Of a stretch of 48,603 nucleotides of DNA, positions 32,998 to 44,030 are shown piece after piece. A program made the position numbers and the translations under genes. The stretch is from Astrothelium macrocarpum (taxonomy: Eukaryota; Ascomycota; Dothideomycetes; Trypetheliales; Trypetheliaceae): contig JAGEMR010000181.1 in assembly GCA_021030915.1 (NCBI GenBank), positions 1 to 48,603 on the forward strand. The letters are read 5' to 3'. The notes beneath the pieces are model-generated. The model did no database searches and was not told the origin of the DNA. It worked only from the letters and a program-made list of their open reading frames with translations. Position 1 is the stretch's first letter, and every line of letters begins with the position of its first letter.

Positions 32998-35900
32998 AAT
33001 TATAAATCCGGGTTTTGTAGAAGGCCATTCAGAACTATAATCGTATCATAATATTATATGACGTCGTTCATTATAAAAAGACTTTCTCAATCTATTTATT
33101 CAGGAGATATAAAAATTAAAGAATATCATCATCTTCTCCATCCGCCGTATACATGAAATTTCAGATAATTTCAATAGAAATATTATTATTTTCTGAAGAT
33201 ATATTTAAATCGTGAAAAGAATATATCAAATCAATCAATTTTAAAAAATTGAATTAATTGGATTCTAATTAAAAGAAATAGAATCTGAATATAATTCCAA
33301 TATTAATGATCAAAAATTATTATTATTTTTTATTCTTTATTTTATTCATATAATTCGATTTTTAATTTTAATTATTTACGAATAATTCAGATTTCATCAA
33401 TTATTTTTTAAATAATAATATCTGATTTTATCAGATAAAAATGATTTATCGTTTTTTTAATTCGCACGAATTATAAAATATAATTCTGATAAATATCGAA
33501 ATGATTTATTAATAAATAAATATACTGAATTATCAATTCAATTTCATTTTTTAAAAATACGAATTTTATAATTTTTCAATTAATTCCATCTAATCTTTTT
33601 ATCAAATTCGAACGAAATTCTAATATAATATTATATTAAATTGATTTCTATATATTAAAAAAGAATGACGAATATATCATAAAATATATTCAAATAAAAG
33701 AAATTTAAATAATATTTAAAAATAAATACGAAAGAAAATTCCAAATTTTTATCAAATAATATCAGATTTAATACGCAATTTATAAAATAAATGATATCAT
33801 AATAATAGAAAAAATTTGGATATATTTAAATATTTTATCAAAAAAAATAATTATTATTAAATCAGATCATAAAATATATTTGATTTTAAAATATTGAATT
33901 TAATAATTATTATTAATTTTATTTTTAAAATATAATTCGATATGAAATATAATTAATATTCAAAATAAAATAGATATAAATAAGATATTTTAATTATTTC
34001 ACGAAAAAGAAAATAATATAAAAATAGAAAATATAATAATATTTGTTAAACGAATTTTTAATAGATTATAATTCATTCAAATGATATATTTTTTTTATGA
34101 TTAAAAAGATTATTATATCAAGAATTATTCGGATCATGAAACGGTAAAATAAATTATCAAATCAAAAATTGGAATATATAGAATCATAAAAAAATAATCA
34201 TCAAAATAAAAATTATCAAATTTTAATGATTTTAAATCTTTTATTAAAAAATTATTTTTCAAAATTAAAAAATTCGAAAAAAAGAAGAAAATTAGATTAA
34301 AATAATATTATTATAAAATATATATTATTCAAAAAATTTCTTCAGTTTTTTCAATTATATCATTATCAATATTTTAAAATTCATCAAATAATAATGATTA
34401 TGAAACGGTAAAATTTACGTAAATCATATAAATAAAAAATAAATTTTCATATATTTAATGGATATTTAATTTTTACGTTTTAATTCATATGATTGATAAT
34501 AATCAATTTTTAAAGAATCATTAATTATGATTTTAAAAAAATGAATTAAAATCGGCGGAGGATATTTTTCATCAGAAAATATGAAAAATACAATTATATA
34601 TGATAATGAAAATAATAAAATCATTTTATATATTCTATTTATATCTAATTTTGAAATCAATTTAATTTTTGAATAAAAATTTTATTATGATTATTATTTA
34701 ATCAATTTAATATTATCAATAATTTTTATTATTATTAATCAGAAATAAGAATTAATTATTATAATAAAAATCTAAAATAGAATATATATTATATAAAAGA
34801 TTCTGAATTAATTATAAATAAAAATCTTTAAATATTAAAATTAATATAATGAATTGGCTATTTCTATAATTAATTAAAATATCAATTAATTTCAGATAAA
34901 ATATAAAATAATTCCATATATTAATAAAAGATAAATTAAAATATTATTTTGATATCAGAAATTTGATCATTTTGAAAATCAAATTTTATATTAATTCTAT
35001 AAAATGATTATTCTAAATAAAACGATTCTTATTATAAATAAAAATATTTCATATAAGATTTATATTCATATTAAAATCAGAAAAATATGAAAAAAGATAA
35101 TAAAAAAAAGGCCATTTATTTTTGGATTAGTATTCATAAATATTTATGATTTTATCGAAAAAATTCGTAATAATGAATGATATTTCCCATATATTATAAA
35201 CAATTATTTTAAAAAATATTAGATTTTTTCATTAAAAATAAAAAATGAAATTATGAAAATTCTTCTAATCTGAAAATTGAAAATAAAATGAAAAATAGAA
35301 TTTATATTAAAATTTATACATTTTGATAATATAAAAGAATTATTTAAAATGATAAAATAATGAAAAAAAGAATTTAATATAAATTCCAATCCAATAGAAT
35401 TATATAATTCAATATAAAATGAATTTATTGAAAGAAATATCCAAATTTTAGAAAAAAATATGAGATTAATATTAAAAGAAGTCGTTTTTTCAAACGAATT
35501 CTGATCTGAAATTTTAGAAATCGGAATATATATATAAAATCAAACAATTATTGGATTAGAAATTGATGAATAAAAAATTTCATCAGAAGAAATTTTCTAT
35601 AGAATTAAATCATTAATTGATCATATCCGAATTTGGAAATATAAAATATATTTTTATATTGATTCAAAATTTCTATCTGAATAATCAGATAAATTTATGA
35701 ATAAAAAAGAATCAGAAATATTTATTAATTATGAAAATGATATTATAAAATAATATAAAATATGAATATCTGATAAAAAAATAATAATCAAAATTTCAAT
35801 AGATAATATACGATTCAATAAAAATGAAAAAATTGTATATAAAAATTTAAATATTCAAATTAATATCATTTTAAATATTATTTCAATTAGAAATTTAATA

Positions 35901-37889
35901 AAAAGATCATTAAAATCAGAAATTCAGAAATATATATTATTTTATATTGAAATTCTGTTATGAAAAAAGATAAATAATAAATTAATTAAAAAATCTTCAG
36001 AAATGAATTATGAAAAAATAATTAAAAATCCGAATCAAAATATTATAAATAAAACGGTATAAAAAGAATAAAAAATTTTCATCAATCAAAAAATCAGAAG
36101 AAATAAAAGATAAAAAGAGGACGATGATAAGAATCTAGATCAATTTTAAATGAAAATATTTCGAATTCTATTTATAATTATTATAAAAATAGAATCAAAT
36201 AATTCTATCAAAATTAATTGAATATTATTCATCATTGAAATCAAAAAAATTTCTAAATTTAAAATATATGATAAAATTATTAATAATCCGGAATGGGAAT
36301 ATATATAAAAAAATATCATTAATAAAAAAAATATAAACACTCATTATCAATAATATCTGAAAAATGATATTTCTATTAAAAGAATCAAATATTATTATTT
36401 TTAAATGAATATTCAAAATCAAATATAATATTAATGGATCAATTAAAAAATTCAAAATAAAATTCATTATTAGAAATTTTTTATAAAAATTTAAAATTAA
36501 TTTTGAAAAGATATTTATATCAATTATCTGATACAATATATTATAGATATTTATAATCATAATTTATATAAAAGATTTTAAAATATATAATATAAATATT
36601 AATAATATTTTTATCGAATCTTTTTTGAAAAAAGATATCTATATGATAAATTCATCAGATATTTTTTTTCTATCAGAAATATATTTTTATATTTTATAAA
36701 ATTTATATGATTTAAAATAAATTATACAAAATTGGAATTAATATTATATTTTAAAAATGAAAAAATTTAATTTTGAATAAAATGAAATAGATTCTTATTT
36801 ATTCATTTAATCAGAAAAGAATTTTATAATTCTGATATATATCAACGATATCACAATCATCAGAAAGAAATTAAAAAATATTTAATAATTCAAAAATATC
36901 TTTAATATTATATTCAAAATTAAAAATTTAAAAGAAATTCAGAAAATTTTAAAAATTCAAATAACACAAAATCAAATTAAAAGAATTTTATAATTTGATT
37001 AAATATATTATATTCAAAATATTTTTTCAGAATTTTATATGAATAGAAATAATATTAATCCGATTAAATCGTTTATGAATTCATATAAGAATCTTTGATC
37101 AATAAATTCTAATAATAATAGAATGAATAAATAGAAATACGCCAAAAAAATTGAAAAATGAATATATCTAAAAATCCAGATCAGATCAGATATTATTTTT
37201 ATATTTGAAAAATTGAATTAATATTTCAGAAATCTAATAGATTTTTATATATCAATATTAAAAAAATTAAATCAATATGTTCGGTCAAATAAAAATTTCA
37301 GAATTACGTTTTATAAAAATCATTTAAATATTTTATTTAAATATTCTGATTCAGATTATATTATGAATAAAATAAATAGAATATTTATTTTAAAAAATAT
37401 ATTTATTTTTATTAAAAATCTAATTTCGTGAATGAATAAAAAATAGAAATTGATAATAATATTAATAATAAAAATGGAATATATAATAATATATAAATAC
37501 GTAAAATAATTTTAATGAATTATTCAAATTTTAAAAAATATGAGATAAAAATATCTGATTAGACCTTTTTTTTTAAAATCAATCATAAAAGAAAATCAAA
37601 AATTTATTCTTAATTTATTTATTAGAATAATAATTGGATTTTGAAAGAATAATCAGATTATATTAATATTAATGAAAGATATATATATTTATGAATAATC
37701 AAAATATATTAATATTATTTATTATTATATATAAATATTATGATGAATAAGAAAAATTATTATTGAATTTGTTTCCAATTCTGATATGACGATTGATGAA
37801 TTTATTAAATTTAAAATTGATTCTAATTTTCAAATATTTATTCAACAATTTGAATTAATAAAATATTGATCTTTAAACCTGAAAAGGAA

Positions 37890-38124
37890 TGTTAAAAATA
37901 TACAGACTGAGAGGATAATATCCGTTTATTATTTCTGATGAGAATTAACATCAGAAGAAGGATATTTCATCCCCTTCTTTTGTCTCTTTTTATCTATAAT
38001 TATTAACACATTAACTAGCGTATCAGCAAGCAACACAGTTGGCAGTTCCTTCTACAATAACTCTATGAGCGTTATCCTGAATGTCCTTACTTCCACTGCA
38101 CCATCGAATGACCTGTACTCAACA
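37890..38124 (+). repeat. 3' long terminal repeat
   Basis: 235 bases, tgttaaaaatatac..gtactcaaca, preceded by the polypurine tract and followed by the target duplication ataat. All differences from the 5' copy are transitions. Confidence 0.88.
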
Positions 38125-38835
38125 ATAATCGTATTATTTTTAAATAAAAAAAATAAAATTTTTATTATTTAAATGGATCATTAAAATTGATATAAAATTC
38201 AGAATTGAATAAATTATATAAAATTCTGATCATTTAAATAATTAAAACGGAAAATTTTTTACAATAATCAAATTAATCAGTATATTTCTGAAGATATTTT
38301 TATTGAAAATTCTTTTTAATATCAAAATCTCAAATTCATCCATTTCGTATATATTATTTATGACCTTTTTATATAATTATATAAATTGAATATATAAAAT
38401 TTTTTTCGCATAAAAAATACAAATTTTATTAATAATATCATATATCATAATATGATACCGAAAATTTGTATCAATATTTAATATATATAAATAATTCTTT
38501 TGATTATAATAAAAAAATAACCGCCTATTTTATTTAATTAATTCATTTTCATATGAATCGTGAATATATTAATGAAAATCTGAAATCTTTTTTTCAGATT
38601 TTTATATATCAGAAATTTCAAAAAAAATAACAAAAAAAATTTCGGAATTAAAATCCATTATAAATAAAATATTTTACACACAAATCAGATGAAAGAATTT
38701 TTTAATATTAAAACTAAATTTTGATAATTGAATAAAAATCGGAATTATCGGATATATCTTTGGATAATCCAGGATTATTATGCTATCCTATACTATCCAA
38801 ATAATCCAGAATCCTGCATGATGATGCCATACCTT

Positions 38836-38855
38836 AATGATCCTTCCGACCCCTG
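38836..38855 (-). repeat. hAT-like element, right terminal inverted repeat
   Basis: aatgatccttccgacccctg, the exact complement of 30824-30843, followed by the second copy of tgctaaat (38856-38863). Confidence 0.9.
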
Positions 38856-39116
38856 TGCTAAATTACAACGATGGATCCGAAATTTGGGTTTTAAAGCTTT
38901 TGCAATCATGCTCGCAAAGTTTTAAATCACGGCGCAACCCTTTTTTTTTAACATAATTAAATTTCTGAACCACATTCTAAATATTACAAAGCTCGTTTGG
39001 GACAGTTCTTCTTCGTCCTTTTGCATTAGCATTACCGTAATCATAGGAGCAACAAAGACCGGCCCTATCTAACAAAGCAATGTTTTGCGTACATCAGTCA
39101 TCATCGCCTTGTAAGT

Positions 39117-40718
39117 TTAATTTGTCGTTCCATTTGTATAGTTGATCGTTGTGTTAATTTTCGTCTCTTCTTCTCCTTTTTCTAGTCTTCGTGTACGTTC
39201 ATTTCGACTTTCGCTTTTCGGATCAAAGTAAGCTGTGATGGATCGACGACGTTAGCCTATCTGTCTTAATGCCCGAAAGGTATGGGCGCAGGCGTAAAAT
39301 AAAGTCATCACTATACTTACGTTTCTCACCAAATACGGTGGTCCGAATTCCACGTCTACTACCCTTGTATGTCCCCGGAATCACTCGATGAATAACACAT
39401 CTGCTCTGGTCAGCAAGCTCGATATTTTTCTCAAGTGAGTAGTCTCCCCCACCTATTGTCCCACATCGCCACGCTACCAATTTGCCACTTCCAACGAACA
39501 TAGTGGTCATCCGCAGAGTGGATGTGATATTGAAAAAAGTCAAGGAGCTTATCCGACTCTGCCTTTTTCAGTTCTGCAAAGCCCGTGACGAATCCATTGT
39601 TCACATTCAATGCCTTCAATCCAGTAACCGGATGTGTTCGCACAGCAGGATGGTGAGTATCAACAGGGGGTCGACTTGGCCCTATTACCCACAGGTCAAG
39701 GATGGTATCATCTAAAAGATCATCAGGTCAAAATTAGAATAAATCTCCATGGGACGTACATTGAAATCGCGAAGTATGAACGGCATGCAAGCCCTCAACG
39801 AATTTCTGCATAACTGGGCTGAGTGCATCGTATAAGCCGTATTGGGATACCTGCTAAATTTAGTGTCGTGTATAGCTTTGATCAGATGCGTCTCTATCCA
39901 AGCCGTGTCGCCTCCAACTGGCGGATGTTCTTCCATGCGGAGAAGTGAATAAGATGGTGCTAGATCAGCAGGATGAGTATCAATGTAATAAACGTACGCC
40001 ACCAGCACTAACATACGGTTGATTTCGAAGGATGTATCTGCATGGAAATCTCCCGATGGCTGCGCTTTGTCATTAACATGTGCGGATACACGAGGAGGAG
40101 CGAAATACCCATGATGTATAATTGCCCATTTCCCGATGGTCCTCCGTGCTGCCACGGATAGTGATATGCTTTTCATGAATTAGCAAAGAAAATAATATTG
40201 TGATGAAACATGTACACATACTTTGACATCCTAGCATTATTGTGTTAATCAGCTATTACCTGCCCAGAGCCAAGCAGACTCTACCTTCTGCGCCGGATGC
40301 TTATCCAAAATCCCTAAACTTCATTAGCAGCCAACAATTGAACTACAGATAGCTCCAAAATCTTACCATAGTGCTCGAAAAGTTCCACCTGTTGATCTGT
40401 GGTAAGGTTTTGGTCTCGGAAGTAAACTACACCTCTTTCTGCAACAGGCAACGCAAGCTCATCGAGCTGTTGCTTGTCGAGTCGCGACAATTGGACGTCC
40501 TCGAGAATCGTGCCTAAAGATTCTACGCGCTTAGCCACGGACAACAGCGCTTGCTTTTCAGGGTCTGCAAATGCTGCGCGATCTCTTGGCGGGTCTATCC
40601 CCTCACGGAGTGGGTCTGAAGGAACATAATTTTTTATTTTGGGATTGAAATTGGGATGAAGAGTCGTTGGAAATCCCGAGTCCGGAAATATATGCTTTCG
40701 AGCTTCAAGATTGGCCAT
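39117..40718 (-). CDS. TauD-type Fe(II)/2-oxoglutarate-dependent dioxygenase
   Basis: Ten exons: 40718-40367, 40313-40285, 40230-40222, 40168-40109, 40059-40017, 39959-39898, 39850-39760, 39711-39453, 39400-39321 and 39232-39117. They sum to 1,101 bases, in frame, for 366 residues. Iron ligands: H-x-D (FHADTSFEIN, His about 156 and Asp 158) and the distal His about 306 (CVIHRVIPG); the 2-oxoglutarate-binding Arg lies in GSRRGIRTT. Relatives hydroxylate sulfonates such as taurine, or other small acids. Exon three is only nine bases (Asp-Val-Lys). The intron at 39851-39897 begins AT (ATAGAG) instead of GT; family alignment (TAW then VSQYG) demands a splice there, so splicing may be impaired and the gene dying. 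The C-terminus is rich in charged residues. It is divergent from the permease at 41179, a common catabolic pairing. Confidence 0.8.
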
Positions 40719-41178
40719 GTTGTTTTATTGTGTATCCAAGTCGTTAAGAAGGCGCATCGTCGCTGATGGGCTATTGATTCAAGATATCGAATTTCGGGAA
40801 TATGATGCCATAACGAATCCCTGACTCAGATGTCGTGCGTTGCGCGGGGCTATCGGTGACCCTTGAAATGGTGGAGAAATAGCGTGGAGCATTCTCATAG
40901 TTGATTGGAACAGTCGCAATGGCTCTGATTGCGACAAGGACTTGCCAAATGGCATCAGTCTTCTACGCAATTGCGTTCTACACATGCGCAAATATGTTAG
41001 AACTGCCTGTGGCAGAAATTAATCGCCATGGCCAAGCGGGAGGTAAACCGAAATCTGCCAGGCCAAATAAATATAAATTAGCAACTACGTAATATCAAAA
41101 TTTCGAATATTTCACAGGCTCTCTTTGCAGCAGTACTACTTGTTTTTCTTGATAGATTTGGAGTCCAGTCTGATCAAC
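40719..41178. promoter_or_regulatory. Divergent promoter between dioxygenase and permease
   Basis: 460 bases between two divergent start codons. It includes AT-rich TATA-like sequence (aaataaatataaatt) near 41064-41080, about 100 bases before the permease ATG. Co-regulation of the pair is plausible. No factor site is assigned. Confidence 0.5.
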
Positions 41179-43263
41179 ATGTCACTCTTTCCTCTGGACG
41201 AAAAGGAGGGTTTTGAACCTAAAAGACCAGGTCCCGATATACGTAGTGCTGAGATTCAGGAGTCTCCGGTCGATGAACGAATAGACTTTGATGCTACTAC
41301 CACCTGGACCCAAGAAGAAGAGAAAAGATTAGTTCGGAGGTATAACTGCACATCTCCCCTTGATACTTTCACTAATTTGGGAGGATTGATTCCGTCGTGA
41401 TGCCACTATTAATGCTGGCCTTTTTCGCACTTCAACTGGATCGAGGAAACATGTAAGTCACTTCATAGCATAGGAACCACGTCGTGCGGACCAGATGCTT
41501 ACCAAATGGCTATCAGCGGAAATGCCCTTACAGATTCCTTTTTTCACGACGTTGGTATCACTCAGGATCAGTTCAACATTGGGCAGCAGCTGCTTTCGGT
41601 CGGCATAGTCCTGTTAGAGGTATGTTTTCCGGCTCCAGTTGTCTTTTGACCTTGCTTGTAATTCTTCAGATACCCAGCAACTATATTTTATACCGCATCG
41701 GTCCTGCCAAGTGGATCAGTGGTCAGATTATAGCCTGGTACGTGCAGTAATTGGTGCTATTGTCTTCCCCACAGCAAAAATTTATGATGCCGCATTAGGG
41801 GATTAGTAGCTACTTTTCAGGCGTTCCAGAAAGGCCTCGGAGCTTTCTTGAGTACGAGATTGCTGCTTGGGTAGGACTCTCGAAGGTTCCACTTGGTGAA
41901 TTGAGAAAACTGATCTGTCCCTCAGATTGTGTGAGTCCGGGTTCATTCCTGCTGGTCTGTACACCATTACAAGATGGTACAAGACAGATGAAACCAGCAA
42001 AAAGATTTGCTTGGTTTTTTATTGGGAACATGCTGGCACAGGCTTCCAGTGGTCTTGTTGCGTATGGGGTGTAAGCCTTCAAGCTTCAAGTTTCTTGTAC
42101 TCTTCTGTGACTCATTTGTAATTAGACTGCATATGAGAGGAGTCTGTGGCCTGACAGGCTGGCAGTGGCTGCTCTTGGTGAGTCGGCTATTTCGTATTGG
42201 TACAAGCGTGCTTTGTCTGACCGCAATTACCCAGATCGAAGGCTTGTTTTCGATACTCGTAGGATTCGTCTTTACATTCTTCTTTCCTATTGGCCCTGCA
42301 AGTCCTACATGCTACGCAAGATTTTGTTATTTCAATGAGCAAGAGAGCCAGATCTTAACTCGTAGAATCCTTTCCGATAACCCAACAAAGGAACATTCGA
42401 GAAAGAACATAAGTGGATCCGAGATAGTTCGTACAGTATGCCATGCCCAATAACCGCAGTCTTTAGCACAGCTCATTTTCCTAGCTCAAAAACTGGAGAC
42501 TCTATCCACATATGTTGTTGACTATCCTTGGACTAGCGCCCTCATCCACGTTGTGGTCTTACGCGCCTACCCTAGTCAATTCGTTGGGCTATCCGAGATT
42601 GAAATCTAATGCTCTGGTCTCCATTGGCCAATGGATCCAGCTCATTCTAAATGTTGTTTGGGGTATAGCTGCGTACGTCTCCGGTACCACTTATTAAGGC
42701 GATGATTAATAAACAATAGTGACAAACTTGGCTACCGCGGTCCAGTCGTCCTCATAGGAATGCTGCTGTGGTGGATTTTCGCGGTCAGTCTGCTCTGTGT
42801 CTCTTGAAGTACGCTTGAGAATCTGAGCTTTATGGGCAGCTTGCTTTTCGGCTATTAGTCTACTCGAAGGATCAACATATGCGCTTTGCGATTCTCACCC
42901 TGGCCATCTCCGTTTCATCCATCTGGCGTGAGTTGCTTGAGACTGGAATAGCATAATAATTGTCTTAACATCTTCCTAGATCCTATAAACGGTTCATGGA
43001 TGGCACTTAATGCTCGTACCGCCGGTGAAAGATCAATCACACTTGCAATCTTCATCATGTCTGCTAATTGTTCTGGTATTATTGGGAGCCAACTCTTTCA
43101 GCAGAGCGACGCGCCTTTGTATCACATAGGTTGGACAGTGATTGTTGCGACTACGTCTGTCGCGCTTCTGTCTACCATGTGGGCAAATATTCAGTATGTT
43201 CTTCTCAATCGGAGGCTCAACAAAAAAAACAGGTCAGATTTGCGATATCGGTACTGGACATGA
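41179..43263 (+). pseudogene. MFS permease of the Dal5/allantoate (anion:cation symporter) family, frameshifted
   Basis: Twelve exons: 41179-41339, 41384-41452, 41517-41619, 41670-41737, 41799-41870, 41926-42070, 42126-42177, 42235-42435, 42485-42672, 42720-42783, 42840-42927 and 42980-43263. Family motifs run in order: ALQLDRGN in TM1, NALTDSFFHDVGIT, NYILYRIGPAKWI, CESGFIPAGLYTITRWY, RGVCGLTGWQWL, SLGYPRLKSNALVS, DKLGYRGP, and WMALNARTAGERS near the C-terminus. The family imports allantoate, nicotinate, ureidosuccinate or similar acids. Exon six holds a run of five A at 41999-42003 where four are needed; the summed exons are a multiple of three plus one. The reading frame is thus broken after KTDETSK unless this is a sequencing error. 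Without the extra base the protein would be 497 residues. An in-frame upstream ATG at 41125 is less likely as start. Confidence 0.85.
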
Positions 43264-43958
43264 CCAAAGAATTGCTTCGACGACTGAGCCTGGTTCAGAA
43301 CATGTCAGCGCAAGTTACGTTAGCCTTTCAATAAGGGGCAACCAGCCAGCCGTGTCAGTCTTCAGTTAATATAAGCAGCAATATTCTCTCGTTACATTTA
43401 AGAGTCCCTAAGACGTCTCCATCGGGCTGTTTTACTACTAGAGGAAGATCTGAACCGCGGTCCAAAACTTCCAATAGCTTTCTGACTTGGTGTGACCGGT
43501 GCCTTATAATACATTAGAATATCTCACGAGCACGCCATTCTATGTCGAGCCAAAAGGTAGATGACTAGTTGACGAAGATTGGAGTGCCACTATATCTCTA
43601 CGTTCTGACAGAAAATGGGCAGGTAGCGGAAGCTTGTAGATTGAACTACAAAAGGCGTGAGCCATGTATGCACAGGAGTTACTAGAACACCAAATCATCT
43701 GATGATACTGACTCATCAGACATTGCGAAAAAGAGATCAAGGATAGGTGAAGCACGATGCTGCAGGGTGCATAAGGAAATGATCAAAGCCGCGAACTTCA
43801 GCTAATACGGAGTTTGTAGTTTGTGTAGGTATGCAGCAGATTCGGTTGTCACGGCGGCGTGATCTCCGATACCAGGGATAGAATCCTATGAGTTTCAACG
43901 ACACGTGATTGACGGTGGGTTTTCCATTCGGGAATCGCCCCGAGGTGCTAAGTCGGCC
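43264..43958. other. Intergenic, no gene recognised
   Basis: Permease 3' flank up to the next transposon. Minus frames at 43540-43755 and 43737-44012 have no domain, and the latter runs into the transposon end. Nothing else seen. Confidence 0.55.
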
Positions 43959-43960
43959 TA

Positions 43961-44030
43961 GGAGTTTTGCCGGCAGCGTGCACGTGCCTGCAGCGTGCAC
44001 GCTCACCACCACGAAAATCTATCATATTAG
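43961..44030 (+). repeat. Left terminal inverted repeat with internal duplication
   Basis: Starts ggagttttgccggcagcg, contains gcagcgtgcacg twice, and remains G+C-rich beside an A/T-only interior. Pairs with 46040-46109. Confidence 0.85.

Larger units (their letters stand above)
32763..38124 (+). mobile_element. LTR retrotransposon, Ty1/copia-sized, RIP-degraded, nested in the hAT-like element
   Basis: Two direct repeats of 235 bases each (32763-32997 and 37890-38124) start tgttaa and end in tcaata or tcaaca, giving TGTT..AACA ends. A 5-bp direct repeat ataat flanks the element (32758-32762 and 38125-38129), marking one insertion event. A purine tract (gaaaagga) sits just before the second repeat, fixing plus orientation. 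The total length of 5,362 bases is typical of copia-type elements; gag and pol cannot be read because the 4.9-kb interior is mutated to near-pure A/T. The LTRs differ from each other only by C/T and G/A transitions, with no indels. No primer-binding site is recognised. Confidence 0.88.
30824..38855. mobile_element. RIP-degraded hAT-like DNA transposon (host of a nested LTR element)
   Basis: The two ends are a perfect 20-bp inverted repeat, caggggtcggaaggatcatt at 30824-30843 and its complement at 38836-38855. Both are flanked by the 8-bp direct repeat tgctaaat (30816-30823 and 38856-38863). An 8-bp target duplication with CAGGG ends is the hallmark of the hAT superfamily. Inside each end are ATAGCATA-like subterminal repeats. 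Removing the nested retrotransposon (32763-38124) and one copy of its target duplication leaves about 2.66 kb, a normal hAT length. The interior is extremely AT-rich with no readable transposase, as expected after repeat-induced point mutation. Its open frames are low-complexity artefacts. Confidence 0.85.

Noticed and set aside
34466..36560. Open frames in the AT-rich block (34466-34660, 36146-36340, 36225-36560)
   Set aside because: Ile/Phe/Asn/Lys-only composition from mutated transposon DNA; no domain and no start or splice context.
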